This document shows positions 1-9,800 of a stretch of 64,000 nt of DNA, piece after piece. Within the stretch, counting starts at the first letter, position 1. Each line of letters starts with the position of its first letter. Source of the DNA: CAVVXN01 sp963772585 (GTDB lineage Bacteria > Planctomycetota > PLA2 > JAEUHO01). The translations under genes were made by a program, and so were the position numbers. The notes beneath the pieces were generated by a model. That model was not told the origin of the DNA. It saw only the letters and a list, made by a program, of their open reading frames with translations, and ran no database searches. The DNA lies in NCBI GenBank assembly GCA_963772585.1, contig CAVYXV010000009.1, positions 186,001-250,000 on the forward strand, read 5' to 3'.

Positions 1-539
1 CAGTTGCGGAGCGAGACGGCCGTCTCGCTCGTGACTCTTGCGACGTGGCTCGTGCTCCTGGCGTAGTAGGTGGTCAGCCGGATCGCGAGGACGTTGCCCT
101 CGCGCCGGACCTGGAAGCCCCCCTGAGGGACCCGGTCCGCGAGGATCTCCTCGTTCGAGCCGTCCACGAGCCAGAGCGCACCAGGGCTTTCGACGCCCGA
201 CACGGGCCGCGAGGACGCGCGCCACTCGACGCGCTGCGGTTCCGTCAACTCCCGGTCGCGGAGGTCCACCCCGGTCACCCGCTGGAAGAGGGGGGCCGTG
301 GAGATCCCTTCCTCGTCGAAGCCTTCCAGCGTCGAGCCGGAGACGCCCCGGAGCACGCTGGCGACGTAGGTGAGGTTGCGGCGGTGCTCCGCGTGCGCAA
401 GCGTGTGGACGTCCGACTCCTTCGTCATTTCGGACGTCGTCCCCAGCAGCGATGTCGCCACGCCGAGGATGACGACGCCGAGAAAGGAGGAGACCGTGAC
501 CTCCAGGAGCGTGAACCCCCGCTGGCCGAGCCGTGTCAT
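1..539 (-). CDS. Prepilin-like protein, PilW/GspJ type (partial, runs off left edge)
   Basis: The start codon at 539 overlaps the stop of the upstream pilin gene (ATGA overlap), so the two genes are translationally coupled. The N-terminus M-T-R-L-G-Q-R-G-F-T-L-L-E-V is a textbook type IV prepilin leader: short basic leader, Gly before the cleavage site, Phe at +1 and Glu at +5, followed by a hydrophobic stretch (about residues 9-30). The remaining visible 150 residues form a polar globular part with no recognised signature. Family knowledge: such proteins are cleaved by prepilin peptidase and act as minor pilins or pseudopilins of type IV pilus or type II secretion machines. The C-terminus lies outside the window, so PilW and GspJ cannot be separated; the prepilin nature is secure. 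Confidence 0.85.
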   Translation of the reverse strand, partial: MTRLGQRGFTLLEVTVSSFLGVVILGVATSLLGTTSEMTKESDVHTLAHAEHRRNLTYVASVLRGVSGSTLEGFDEEGISTAPLFQRVTGVDLRDRELTEPQRVEWRASSRPVSGVESPGALWLVDGSNEEILADRVPQGGFQVRREGNVLAIRLTTYYARSTSHVARVTSETAVSLRN

Positions 540-1129
540 CGTCGTCCCCCCAGCCACGTCGAGAAGCGGAGCTCGCAGGCCGGCCGGCCCGGAGGGGTCC
601 AGTGGAAGGTCAACGAGAGCGGCAGGGCCCGGTAGTCGTCGTCCCGCGCCTCGGCGTCGATGTCGCCGTCGCCGTCGAGATCCCGGGGAAGGCCGAACCA
701 GGGCTCGTCCAGGTCCTCCCGGAGGCTCTTCGTGGTCGGGTCGAGGGGGACCTCCACTCGCACGACCATCGAGTCCAACTCGGAAGGGAGAACGAAGTCG
801 GGGTAGTAGGTGTCGGGCGCGTACGCCCGCCGTCCGTTGGCGAGCGCGACCCCTCCCGGGAGGTTCGTGGCGATCTGGACCGTGCGGATGCGGCCGAGGA
901 GGCCGGCGAAGTCCTCGTCGCCGCGCATGCGCTCGATGAACTGGCGCGCGAGCTGGAGCGCCTCGCTCCGGTACTGGCCGTCCGCGGCCATCTGGTGCTC
1001 GCTGAGGGTGCTGGCCACGTGTCCCAGCATGGCGATCGAGATCACCACGCCGCCGCACAGCACTTCCAACATCGTGAAGCCGCCTTGTCGCATGCGTCGG
1101 GGAGCGCGAGGGGTGGTCGCCGTTGCCAT
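536..1129 (-). CDS. Prepilin-like protein, PilV/GspI type
   Basis: A 197-residue protein with a basic leader and the prepilin motif Q-G-G-F-T-M-L-E-V, cleaved after Gly, followed by a hydrophobic helix (I-S-I-A-M-L-G). The segment just after it (A-L-Q-L-A-R-Q-F-I-E-R-M-R) matches the usual PilV layout. I chose the ATG at 1129, which gives a leader of about 17 residues; an in-frame ATG at 1201 would give an unusually long leader, and neither has a convincing ribosome binding site. Its stop overlaps the start of the following prepilin gene. Expected role: minor pilin or pseudopilin in the inner membrane, processed by prepilin peptidase. A D-x-D-G-D-G-D-I-D run near residue 145 resembles a calcium-binding loop. 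Confidence 0.8.
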   Translation of the reverse strand: MATATTPRAPRRMRQGGFTMLEVLCGGVVISIAMLGHVASTLSEHQMAADGQYRSEALQLARQFIERMRGDEDFAGLLGRIRTVQIATNLPGGVALANGRRAYAPDTYYPDFVLPSELDSMVVRVEVPLDPTTKSLREDLDEPWFGLPRDLDGDGDIDAEARDDDYRALPLSLTFHWTPPGRPACELRFSTWLGGRR

Positions 1130-1471
1130 GTCGGCCTGCCTATTGCCGCGTCGGAACTGCCGAGGCGGCCGGACGATTTCTTGGGACTTCATGATCGACA
1201 TGCCGCATGGGAGGTCTTGACATCGCCTTTATCGACCGGGGCGCCTTCCGGGGGCCCCGTGCTGGAGACGCCGGATCTGGGCCGCCAGGCGGGTGGACGT
1301 CTACGAAGGTCGACGCGGATCGCCCCGGATTGTTCGTGCGTCCGGGGCCCGGGCTGGAGGGGGGGGGCTTTCGCCTGGGGGGGCCTCACCACGGGAAGCG
1401 CCCGTGATCCTCGGGCCCCGGCGGCCGTGCCGCGGGGCCCCTCCCGGCGTTTGCACCTCCAAGGAGGATCC

Positions 1472-2389
1472 ATGCGGCCCGGGCTCGCGCTCCTGCTCCT
1501 ACCGGTCCTGTGCCTCCCCACCTGGGCCGACGGGTACGCGGAGACGGAGTACCGGCAGAAGACGACCGGCATCGAGCCGGCGCTGAGGCTGAGCATCCAC
1601 GAGGCGATCCGCCTCGGCGTCCGGCGCCTCCGCGCCCGCCAGGACCCTCGAGGGTGGGTCGCAGAGCGTCCGGAGTCCGTCCGGGGCACCGGCGAGACCG
1701 CGGTCGCAGCCCTCGCGCTCCGCCACGCGGGCATCCCCGACGCCCTCGACGGCGTGGGGCCCGCCATCCGTTGGCTCCTGGACCGCCGCGGGAAGACCTG
1801 CCTCGCCGACACCTACTCCGCGGGCCTCGTGAGCCTGCTGCTCGCCGCCGACGAGACCCAGCCCCGCTTCCGGGAGTAGATCCACGAGCGCCGGGCGCAG
1901 GGCCCGCGGACCCGTGGCGGCTACGGGAGCCACGCGACCTCGAGCGCGCTGGGACCGGAGGACCTCTCCACGGCCCCGTGCGGCGCGCTGGGGACGGGGG
2001 CAGCCGAACGATGCGGCGCCGATCCGGCCACGAAGGGCTGGAGGGAGCCTCGGGAGGCCCTGCTTCGCGTACAGCCGATCGACGGCTCCCGGGCGTGCCT
2101 GTCGCCGGGACGACGCCCGGGCCGGGGGGCGTCCGGCGCCGCCGTACGCCGGGCGGGCGGCGACTCCTGCGGGACCTTCCTGGACCTCGCCCACCTCGTG
2201 TTCGCCGAGCGCTGCTGGACCGACGAACCCGAGCACCAGGGACGATCCGCGGCGGCTCCGACCGCGCTCTCGGTCCTGGCGCCCGTGCTGTCCGCCGCCG
2301 AGCGCCGCGTCGCATGTCTCGCGCTGCCCGGTCGGCGCCCGGCGTTGGAACGGCGCTGTGACCGGGTGGTGCGCCGGCGAGCGCTGATG
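1472..2389 (+). pseudogene. Decayed secreted prenyltransferase/squalene-oxidase-repeat protein
   Basis: Starts with ATG at 1472 behind a good AAGGAGG (1461-1467). The first 20 residues are a signal peptide ending near T-W-A-D. Next comes a helical repeat typical of prenyltransferase/squalene-cyclase-like alpha-alpha barrels (A-I-x-x-G-V-R-R-L-R-A-R-Q-D-P-R-G-W, then G-T-G-E-T-A-V-A-A-L-A-L). Reading stops at an in-frame TAG at 1877-1879 (...F-R-E-stop-I-H-E...). The same frame stays open beyond it and family-like text resumes (G-G-Y-G-S-H ... A-A-E-R-C-G-A ... A-L-L-R-V-Q) to about 2074; after that I see nothing recognisable although the frame is open past 2389. Either the gene is dead or the TAG is a base error (TGG to TAG would give F-R-E-W-I). 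The right boundary is approximate. Confidence 0.6.
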
Positions 2390-2592
2390 GTCAACGCCCG
2401 CGTCTGCCGGACCCGTCTCGCCGGGCCGCCGGCGTATCGGACGTTGCCCTCGTGTCCGGGATCGAAACCCGCCGACGCGTTGAGCGTTCCGCACGCCTGG
2501 TGCGGCGCCCACGCGGCGGCCGACGACCCGATCTGGAAGCAGCGCGCACCCACACCAACGTCGGAGCCCGGGTCCGGCGGTACGGTCGCCGC

Positions 2593-2946
2593 ATGATCAA
2601 GCTGCGCCGCGTCTACGAGAAGCCATCGCGGCAGGACGGGCTCCGCATCCTCGTCGAGAGGCTCTGGCCGCGTGGCGTGAAGAAGGACGATGCGGCGATC
2701 GACCTCTGGCTGAAGGATCTGGCGCCCGGCACGGGGCTGAGGAAGTGGTTCGCCCACGACCCGGACAAGTGGGACGAGTTTCGCAGACGCTACGCCAAGG
2801 AGCTGTCCGAGAGGCAGGATCTGCTCACGCTGCTCGCCTATCGCGCCACCGAGGGGAACGTGACCCTCGTCTACGCGGCGCGCGACGAGGAGCACAACAG
2901 CGCGCGCGCTCTCGCCGACATCTTGCGGCGATCGAGCAGCATGTGA
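2593..2946 (+). CDS. DUF488 family protein (YeaO-like)
   Basis: A 117-residue cytosolic protein starting at the ATG at 2593. It shows the family's ordered motifs: K-L-R-R-V-Y-E near the N-terminus, R-I-L-V-E-R-L-W-P-R-G-V, L-W-L-K-D-L-A-P, the W-F-x-H-D-P-x-K-W-x-E-F segment with R-R-R-Y, and T-L-V-Y-A-A-R-D-E-E-H-N-x-A near the C-terminus. The length is normal for the family. The biochemical function of DUF488 proteins is not established. It stands alone between a pseudogene and a gene on the opposite strand. The extension upstream of 2593 in the same frame is Arg-rich and not family-like, so I excluded it. Confidence 0.9.
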   Translation: MIKLRRVYEKPSRQDGLRILVERLWPRGVKKDDAAIDLWLKDLAPGTGLRKWFAHDPDKWDEFRRRYAKELSERQDLLTLLAYRATEGNVTLVYAARDEEHNSARALADILRRSSSM

Positions 2947-3001
2947 GACGCGAGAGGCCCGGGCGCACAGTGGACTCTCACGGCGGGTACGACCGCGGCC
3001 C

Positions 3002-3346
3002 TCAGATCTTCCTGAGATCCGCGACGAGGTTGCCGCCGCCGAAGAGCTGGAACCAGCGCTGCGGGGAGACGTCGATCATGACCACCTGCGAGGTGTCGCC
3101 CGGGTGCGCCTTCCCGTTCGCCGCGGCGGTGGCCGTGGCGAAGAGCTTGTTCGCGTTGTTGCTCTTGGCGGCCCGCGAGACGCGGCGGCCCCGTCCGCTC
3201 AGCTTGTAGGCGACGGTCTGGTCGACCACCGTGGCGGAGGGTGCCGATCCGTTGGCACCGCAGCCGGGCAGCGCCCCGGCGGCGAGCACGGCCGCCGCGG
3301 AGGCGAGGAAGATGCGCCGGGTGACGACCGGGCCCCGGGGGGACAC
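3002..3346 (-). CDS. Tat-exported lipoprotein-like protein of unknown function
   Basis: About 114 residues if started at the GTG at 3346. Near the N-terminus V-T-R-R-I-F-L-A-S-A-A-A-V-L-A-A-G-A-L-P-G-C-G has both a twin-arginine-like R-R-x-F-L motif and a lipobox (L-P-G-C), so export and lipid attachment are likely. The mature part contains K-S-N-N-A-N-K-L-F-A-T and G-K-A-H-P-G-D-T-S-Q-V-V. I recognise no domain and assign no function. The start is uncertain: there is no clear ribosome binding site, and the same frame is open up to 3583, but the extra N-terminal part is basic low-complexity text typical of non-coding GC-rich DNA. Confidence 0.6.
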   Translation of the reverse strand: MSPRGPVVTRRIFLASAAAVLAAGALPGCGANGSAPSATVVDQTVAYKLSGRGRRVSRAAKSNNANKLFATATAAANGKAHPGDTSQVVMIDVSPQRWFQLFGGGNLVADLRKI

Positions 3347-3831
3347 GGTCCGCCGCCCGGCGGAAGAGGGGCAGGGGGAGCTCCGGCCACTCCCCGCCGG
3401 TTCGACGCGCTTGCGCGCGCCAGCCCGACTTCGACGTGCGGCTCTCTGTTGCCGGAGGCGGCTGACGCGCGTTCTCTCCGCTCGCCATTCACACGGTACG
3501 GTCGCCGCAGCAGTTGTCTGCCCGAGCATCCTCACCCGTGGTTTCCTCGAAGGCCGCCCTGTGGACATCGGTTCTTTCCGCACACCTACTGCGGGCGAGA
3601 CGGTAAACGACTCTGCGAATCGGCGTCAAGATGCAGGATGGTCGCGTGGGCCGAAAGCCCCTCACACCCCGGCCGCGCGGGGCGCCCTCCCACGCCCGGG
3701 AGGCCCTGCGCTCCGCCGGCCCGCCGCGCGACGGGCGCGCGTGCCGGCTCCGCGGGAGACCGCGACGCGCGGGGGCTCCCGCTTCTCGCGCCCTCGATTC
3801 CGGGCCGGCGGGCACCCTTGGTCGGAGGCCG
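3347..3831. other. Divergent intergenic region, nothing recognised
   Basis: This 485-base stretch separates the minus-strand lipoprotein gene from the plus-strand sigma-factor fusion gene, so it should hold both promoters. I found no convincing -35/-10 pair, tRNA, repeat or short gene. The stretch 3490-3640 is noticeably less GC-rich than its surroundings, which would fit a promoter region. Confidence 0.4.
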
Positions 3832-6270
3832 ATGGCGCACGAAACCCGTCCCCCCGAGATGGACGCCCTGCTGGAGCATGCCGAGGGGCTCCGCCGCGTG
3901 GCGCGCGGGCTGGTCCGGGACGCCGGGGATGCGGACGACCTCGTCCAGGAGGCGGCGTTGCTGGCTCTCCGCGGGCGGGCCACTGCGAAGGCTCCCGGGT
4001 TCGGATTCTGGGCGGGCGTTCTTCGCAACCTCTCCCGGCGCGAGCGACGTGGATCGGCCCGCCGGGAGCAATGGGAGCGGGGCGCCGCACGTTCCGAGCG
4101 CGTGGCGGACGCCGGCGAGGCCGTCGCGCGGCTGGAGATCCACCACCGGATCCTCGACGCCGTGCGCGCGTTGCCGGAGCCCTCGCGCACCGCGATCGCG
4201 CTCCGCTACTACGAAGGACTGCCGCCGCGCGCGATCGCGCGCCGGCTCGGGATCCCGCTGGAGACCGTGAAGTCGCGATTGAAGCGCGGGTTGTCGGCGC
4301 TGCGTCGCGATCTCGACCGGCTCCACGGCGGGAACCGACGCCCCTGGCTGGGAGCCCTCGTCGCGCCGGTCGGCACGGTGGGACGGGGGGTGTCGGCGGG
4401 GGGGCTTCTGGGAGGCGCCATGAAGGTCGAGATGCTGCGAAGGACCATCGTGATTCCCGTCGTGCTCCTGCTTCTCGGGGCTGGGGCGTGGGGGCTCTCG
4501 GCCGTGCTCCATCGCGGCGCCGCCTCGCCCCTGCCCCTTCCCGGCGAGCGCCCGCTCGCGCGAGTCCCCGCCGAGACCCCGGACGCCACCGACGGGACGA
4601 CGCTCCGCGGCGCGGCGACCCGCGAGACGCGGGGCCCGTCCGCCGGAGAGGACTCCGAGGCGAACGGGTCGGTCGCGGACGCGTCCACGGACACGTCCGC
4701 CGGGACGGCGTTCGTGCCCACCGTGCTCGAGGCTCGGGCCTTCGCCTCGGCGCCGCCCGCCCAGGTGGCGAGTCCCATTGGGCTCCCGCGGCCCGCCGGC
4801 CGCGCCGTGGGGCTCGGCCCGGCCGGGGGCGCCGGTCCGACCGGGCATTGGACACGGTTCTTCGGGCTGCCGCCCCGGGGCGGCCCGGCGGCGCTGTCCG
4901 TCCTGGTGCTCGACGAGGCCGGTCACGCCGTCGCGAATGCCGTCGTGTACCTCGCGCCCCGATCCGCGCTCGACGTGGACGCGCAGTCCTTCGGCGACTT
5001 GCGCACGCTCGGGACCACGGACGACGACGGGCGTCTCGACGTCGGGGGGCTCCCCGAAGGCGCCGGGGCCGTGTGCGCGAACCTCTTCGGCCGCCTGAAC
5101 ACGCCGCGCGGGCTCGACGTCCGTCACGCCGCGGGCGTGTTGCTCTCCCGCGAGACGCCCTTCGCCGTGAGGATCGAGCTCCCGCTGGACGTCGGTGCCA
5201 TGGGCACCGTCCTCGGCCGCGTGCTGGACGCGCACGGTGCGCCGATCCGCGCGGCCGCGGTCGCCACGGCGCACCGCCGCGAGTGGTCCGACGCGGACGG
5301 CTCCTTCCGGCTCGAGGGCATTCCCGCCGGAGCGGCGTCCCTCACGGTGGGGGCCACGGGGCGGCGCACGACGAGCGTGGAGGTCACGGTGCCTCCCGCC
5401 GGAACGGCCGAGACCACCGTCACGTTGGCCTTCGCGGACAGCGGCAGCGTCAGGATCGAGGGCTCGGCCCGCCTCCCGGACGGCACGCCGGTGCCGCATG
5501 CCGCGGTGTACCTGATGGAGACCGGCGCCCGCGGCACGCTTCGAAGCACCGCCACGGACGCGGCCGGTGGCTTCGTCCTGGAGGACCTGCCGGACCGCGT
5601 GCGCGACCACGCCGTGACGATCCAGGTCAGCGGCTTCCCGCGCTACCGCACCGGCCTTCTCGACCTCGAGCGCGGCATCGAGGCCGAGACGGTCGAGGTG
5701 GAGGTGCCCGGGGCCTATACCCGGATCGCCCTGACGCTGCGCGACGACGCCACCGGAGCGCTCCTCCGCGTGGCCGATGTCCACTACGAGGCGGAGGACG
5801 GGAACGGAGGGGCGGGACGCGTCTCGCCGCTGGTGCTCGACCGCGACACCGGCGTCTGGAAGGCGTTCGTCGAGGGAACCCGCGGGCGCCTGGTGGTGGA
5901 CACGTTGAGCCACGGGGCATGGTCGCGGTCCGTGGCGGTCCCGCAGGAGGGAGCCGCGCTCGACATCGAGGCGAAGCTCCGCCGCGTCGCCCCGGATCCC
6001 GTGGAGGTGGCCCTCGAACTGACGCTCCTCGGCGCGGTGGACGACGAATCCGTGCCGAGCGCGAAGATCGTGGTCCTTCCCGCCGACGGCGGGGAGCCGC
6101 TCGCCCGCTTCGAAGGATCGCGCGCCGACGGCCGCTATCGCCTGCCCGTTCCCTCGGGGAGCCGGCGCGTTCGCGTGACGGCCGACGGCTACGAACCGTA
6201 CGAAGAGTCGGTCGAGCTCGACGCCGCCGCCCCGGAGGCGCAGCGTACGTTCCACCTCCGCCCGAAGTAG
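3832..6270 (+). CDS. ECF sigma factor fused to a membrane anchor and carboxypeptidase-regulatory-like repeats
   Basis: A single 812-residue reading frame starting at the ATG at 3832, behind GGAGG. Residues about 10-75 form sigma region 2 (D-A-D-D-L-V-Q-E-A-A-L-L-A-L) and about 105-165 region 4 (L-P-E-P-S-R-T-A-I-A-L-R-Y-Y-E-G-L, then a helix-turn-helix ending T-V-K-S-R-L-K-R-G). A transmembrane helix follows at about 204-224 (V-I-P-V-V-L-L-L-L-G-A-G-A). The rest is a Ser/Thr/Pro linker and several beta-sandwich repeats of the carboxypeptidase-regulatory/PEGA kind (G-x-V-L-D-A-x-G-A-P-I, D-A-D-G-S-F-R-L-E-G-I-P-A-G). Sequence alone predicts the sigma part in the cytoplasm and the repeats outside. 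ECF factors with C-terminal membrane extensions are known in Planctomycetota; this one has no separate anti-sigma gene beside it, so the extension may itself sense the signal. Confidence 0.85.
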   Translation: MAHETRPPEMDALLEHAEGLRRVARGLVRDAGDADDLVQEAALLALRGRATAKAPGFGFWAGVLRNLSRRERRGSARREQWERGAARSERVADAGEAVARLEIHHRILDAVRALPEPSRTAIALRYYEGLPPRAIARRLGIPLETVKSRLKRGLSALRRDLDRLHGGNRRPWLGALVAPVGTVGRGVSAGGLLGGAMKVEMLRRTIVIPVVLLLLGAGAWGLSAVLHRGAASPLPLPGERPLARVPAETPDATDGTTLRGAATRETRGPSAGEDSEANGSVADASTDTSAGTAFVPTVLEARAFASAPPAQVASPIGLPRPAGRAVGLGPAGGAGPTGHWTRFFGLPPRGGPAALSVLVLDEAGHAVANAVVYLAPRSALDVDAQSFGDLRTLGTTDDDGRLDVGGLPEGAGAVCANLFGRLNTPRGLDVRHAAGVLLSRETPFAVRIELPLDVGAMGTVLGRVLDAHGAPIRAAAVATAHRREWSDADGSFRLEGIPAGAASLTVGATGRRTTSVEVTVPPAGTAETTVTLAFADSGSVRIEGSARLPDGTPVPHAAVYLMETGARGTLRSTATDAAGGFVLEDLPDRVRDHAVTIQVSGFPRYRTGLLDLERGIEAETVEVEVPGAYTRIALTLRDDATGALLRVADVHYEAEDGNGGAGRVSPLVLDRDTGVWKAFVEGTRGRLVVDTLSHGAWSRSVAVPQEGAALDIEAKLRRVAPDPVEVALELTLLGAVDDESVPSAKIVVLPADGGEPLARFEGSRADGRYRLPVPSGSRRVRVTADGYEPYEESVELDAAAPEAQRTFHLRPK

Positions 6271-6309
6271 CCTGGTGCTTCCGATGGGCCCCGGGGGCGG
6301 GAGGCCCAC

Positions 6310-6712
6310 GTGACGCTTCGACTCAGGAACGCCGTGATCCTCGCGGAGGACTACGGGGCGCTGCGCGACTGGACCGTGGACGCCCTGGGGCTCGAGTGGG
6401 CCCGGGAGTGGACCGAGCACGACCACGACGCGGAGCTCGTCCGGGACGGGCGCCTGGTCGTCGGCATCCCGTCGGCCGCCGAGATGGGGGTCCGTCCCGG
6501 CGCCCGGAAGGACGCCGCGGTCGTCGCGCAGTCTTCCACCGACGACGTGAGGGGCTTCCTGTCCCGCGTGAAGGAGAGGGGGCGGCGCCCCCTTCGGTCC
6601 CTCCCACGACGAGCACGAGCCCTTCTGGTTCGGAGCCTTCACCGACATCGAGGGGAACCCCTCGTGGGTCGTCGGGCACCCGGAGCCACGCTCGGGGTCC
6701 GTCCCGCAGTGA
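6310..6712 (+). pseudogene. VOC/glyoxalase-fold protein, broken by a one-base frameshift
   Basis: Starts at GTG 6310. The first about 90 codons read L-R-N-A-V-I-L-A-E-D-Y ... L-G-L-E-W ... with the alternating strands of one VOC (glyoxalase/dioxygenase) module. In the frame one base later the rest of the module continues from 6584: F-G-P-S-H-D-E-H-E-P-F-W-F-G-A-F-T-D-I-E-G-N-P, which is the classic VOC C-terminal strand with D-x-E-G-N-P, ending at TGA 6710-6712. Removing one G from the GGGGG run at 6578-6582 joins both halves into a clean 133-residue protein. It is either a sequencing/assembly indel or a real frameshift. VOC proteins are metal-dependent enzymes or resistance proteins; no substrate can be inferred. 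It lies 39 bases behind the sigma fusion gene. Confidence 0.8.
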
Positions 6713-6892
6713 GCCCGGACGCTCCCGCGCGCCCTCGCGCGCCGGGGGCTCCTCCCCGGTCGCGCGTTCCACGACGCGGGCGGCGCTCGACCTCATGGAC
6801 TCGTTCCCCGGCCGCGACCCGCGGCCGGCGCGACGCGAGGAGGCTCCGGCGGGACGCGCTCGCGACCCGGTCGCCGCCGCGAGCCTCGACCG

Positions 6893-9800
6893 TCAGCCCA
6901 GCAGGAAGTCGAGGTCCTCGGGCGTCAACCCGGAGAGGATCGTGCCGTCCGCCTCGCTGAGAAGGGTCTCGGCGAGCTTCCGTTTCTCGGCCTGGAGCTC
7001 CAGCACCTTCTCCTCGACGGTGTTGCGGCAGACGAGGCGGTAGACGTGCACGGGCTTCGTCTGTCCGATGCGATGGCTGCGGTCCACCGCCTGTCGCTCG
7101 ACCGCCGGGTTCCACCACGGGTCGAGAAGGAAGACGTAATCGGCCGCGGTGAGGTTCAACCCCGTGCCCCCGGCCTTGAGGCTGACGAGGAAGACGGGCA
7201 GTTCCGGCGTGTTCTGGAACGCGTCCACGCGGGCGGCGCGGTCGCGAGTCTTGCCGTCCAGGTAGACGTAGGGGACGTTCGCCGCGTCGAGGCGCGCCTT
7301 CACGAGGGCGAGGAACCGCGTGAACTGCGAGAACACGAGCGCCTTGTGGCCGCGGCCGGCGAGCTCCTGGAGGTGATCGAGGAGGACGTCGAGCTTCGCG
7401 GAAGGCTCCTTCTCCCGAGCGGGGTCCACGAGCCCCGGATGGCAGGCCACCTGTCGGAGGCGGAGGAGCGCCTCCAGGACGTGGAGCTTCGAGCGGGCGA
7501 GCCCCTTCTCCTTCACGGAGCCCAGGACCTGCGATCGCCACGCGTCGCGGATCTCCTCGTAGGCGCGCCGTTGGGATGCGGGGAGATCCAGCATCAGCAC
7601 CTGCTCGCTCTTCTCGGGGAGGTCCGCGAGCACCTGCTCCTTCGTGCGGCGGAGCAGGAAGGGACGCAGGGCGCGCGAGAGGCGAGCCAGCGTCTCCGCG
7701 TTGCCCGCCTTGGCGAGCCGGCGGAATCCCGACGAGCTGCCGAGCAAGCCGGGATTGAGGAACTCGAAGATGGACCAGAGCTCCTCCGTGCGGTTCTCCA
7801 CGGGCGTGCCCGTCAAGGCGAGTCGCTGGCGCGCCTGGAGCACGCGGGCCGCCTTCGCGGTCTGGCTCCGGGGATTCTTCATCGCCTGGGCCTCGTCGAG
7901 GGCGACCACGTCGAACGCGACCTCGTGCAGGTGCACGGCGTCACGCCGGAGCAGGCCGTAGGTCGTGACCACGAGGTCGGCGTCCGGGAACCGCCGGCGG
8001 AGGGCCTTCCGGCCGGTGCCCGTGTAGTCGAGGACGCGGAGCGACGGCGCGAAGCGCTCGGCCTCCCGGAGCCAGTTGAACACGACGGAGCGCGGCGCGA
8101 CGACGAGGGACGGCCCCGTGCGCTCCCGCGCGAGGAGGAAGGCCAGGAACTGGATCGTCTTTCCGAGACCCATGTCGTCGGCGAGGCAGCCCCCGACGCC
8201 GAGGTCCTCCAGGAAGGAGAGCCACGCCAGGCCCAGTTGCTGATAGGGCCTCAGCTCGCCCCGGAAGCCCGACGGGGCTTCCTGGGGTCGGACCGTCCCC
8301 GCGCGGCCGAGGCGGGACCGGAGGGTCTCGAAGTCGGGGTCCGCCGTGACGGTTCCGTTCGCAGCGAGCAGCGCGTCGAGGAGCAACCCCTGCACGTTGG
8401 AGAAGCGCAGCGCCTCGCCCTCCAGCCGGCCGAGGGCGGCGGGAAGGTCCAAACGCGCGAGCCAGTCCTCGGGCAGGACGCCCACGCTCCCGTCGCCGAG
8501 CGCCACCGTCCGGGCCCCGTGGCGCGCCGCCTCCAGGATGGCGGGGAGGGTGGACGGCTGACCGTCGAAGTCGAACGTGCCCTCCAGGTCGAACCAGTCG
8601 CGACCGGACCGGATGGCGAGCGAGACGCCCGTCGATGGGCGCTGCAACCGGCCTTCGGCGTGGACCGTGAAACCGGCATCGAGGAGCGTCATCACACAGG
8701 GCGCCAGCTGCCCCTTCTGCACCACGAACTCGGCATGCTCCTCTCGCCCCCGCAACGTGCCGCCGCTTTCGAGCACGGTCTCGAGCAGCTTCCGTTCGGC
8801 CGCGACGTCGCGCCGGATCAGGGCGTCCTCCGTTCGCAGGTAGCCCACCCGGGAGCTCGCGCCGATCTCCGCCTCCTCGTAGCGGAAGAAGACGTGCAGG
8901 GTCAGGAGGCGCTTCCGCCCCACGGGCGCGTCCACGCGGACGTGACCGCGTGGGGCGCCCGCCCGGACCTCGATGCCTGGGACGTCGAGCAGGGGCAGCC
9001 CGGGCATGGCCAGCAGGCGCCGGAGGGCCTCCTCGGCGTCGGCGGCCGGCACTTCGATGGGACCCTCCACGCGAAGCTCTTCGATCCACCCCCCGGCGCC
9101 GCCGTCCTCCAGTGGTGCGAGTTCGCCGCCCACGATCGTCAACCCGCAGGGCGACGGGAGGCAGAGAGGTGCGTCCTCCAGGGGGACGGGCCGCTCCCCC
9201 CGCTCCAGGAAGCCGTGGATCCGCGCGTCCCCCGACCGGCCGTCCTCGCCAAGGCGCTCGTAGCGGATCCCCAGGATCCATGGCTCGGGCCCGTACCGCA
9301 GGAGGTCGACCGGGGTGGCCCCCCTTCCGTCCGAGGCGTCGTAGTCCGCCGCGTAGACGGACGCCGCCTCGAAGAGCGTCGACGCGATGTTCCGGCAGGC
9401 CTCGGGCTCCAGGACGAGCGCCGACGCCTCCCCCCAGACTCGGAAGCCGCGGTAGGAGTAGCGGTCGGGTGCGGTCGCACCGAGGATCTCGCGGAGGAGG
9501 CGCGCGGTCGGGCCCCCGCCCCGTCCCCGGGCGTGCACGGCGCCCGTTCGTAGGACACGGTGCGTCCGGCCGTCCTTCCGCGTGCGACCAAGCGGCTCCA
9601 GGACCTCCAGGACGAGCGTGTTCTCGTCGGCCGACCGCTCCAGATCGATGGCGATCGCGAGGTCGGCGGCGCGCTCGGGAAGGACCAGGGCGGGAGGCGT
9701 GGCCTCGGCGATCAGGGCCTCGACGTCGTGGAGACGGGCGCGCCACGGATCGCCCGCTTCCGGGAACTCGTTTGCGGCGGGACCCGACGCCGCGGCCTGG

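Noticed and set aside
3586..6648. Long minus-strand frame of 1020 codons opposite the sigma fusion gene
   Set aside because: Composition is Arg/Gly/His-rich without domain motifs, while the plus strand encodes recognisable sigma regions and repeats.
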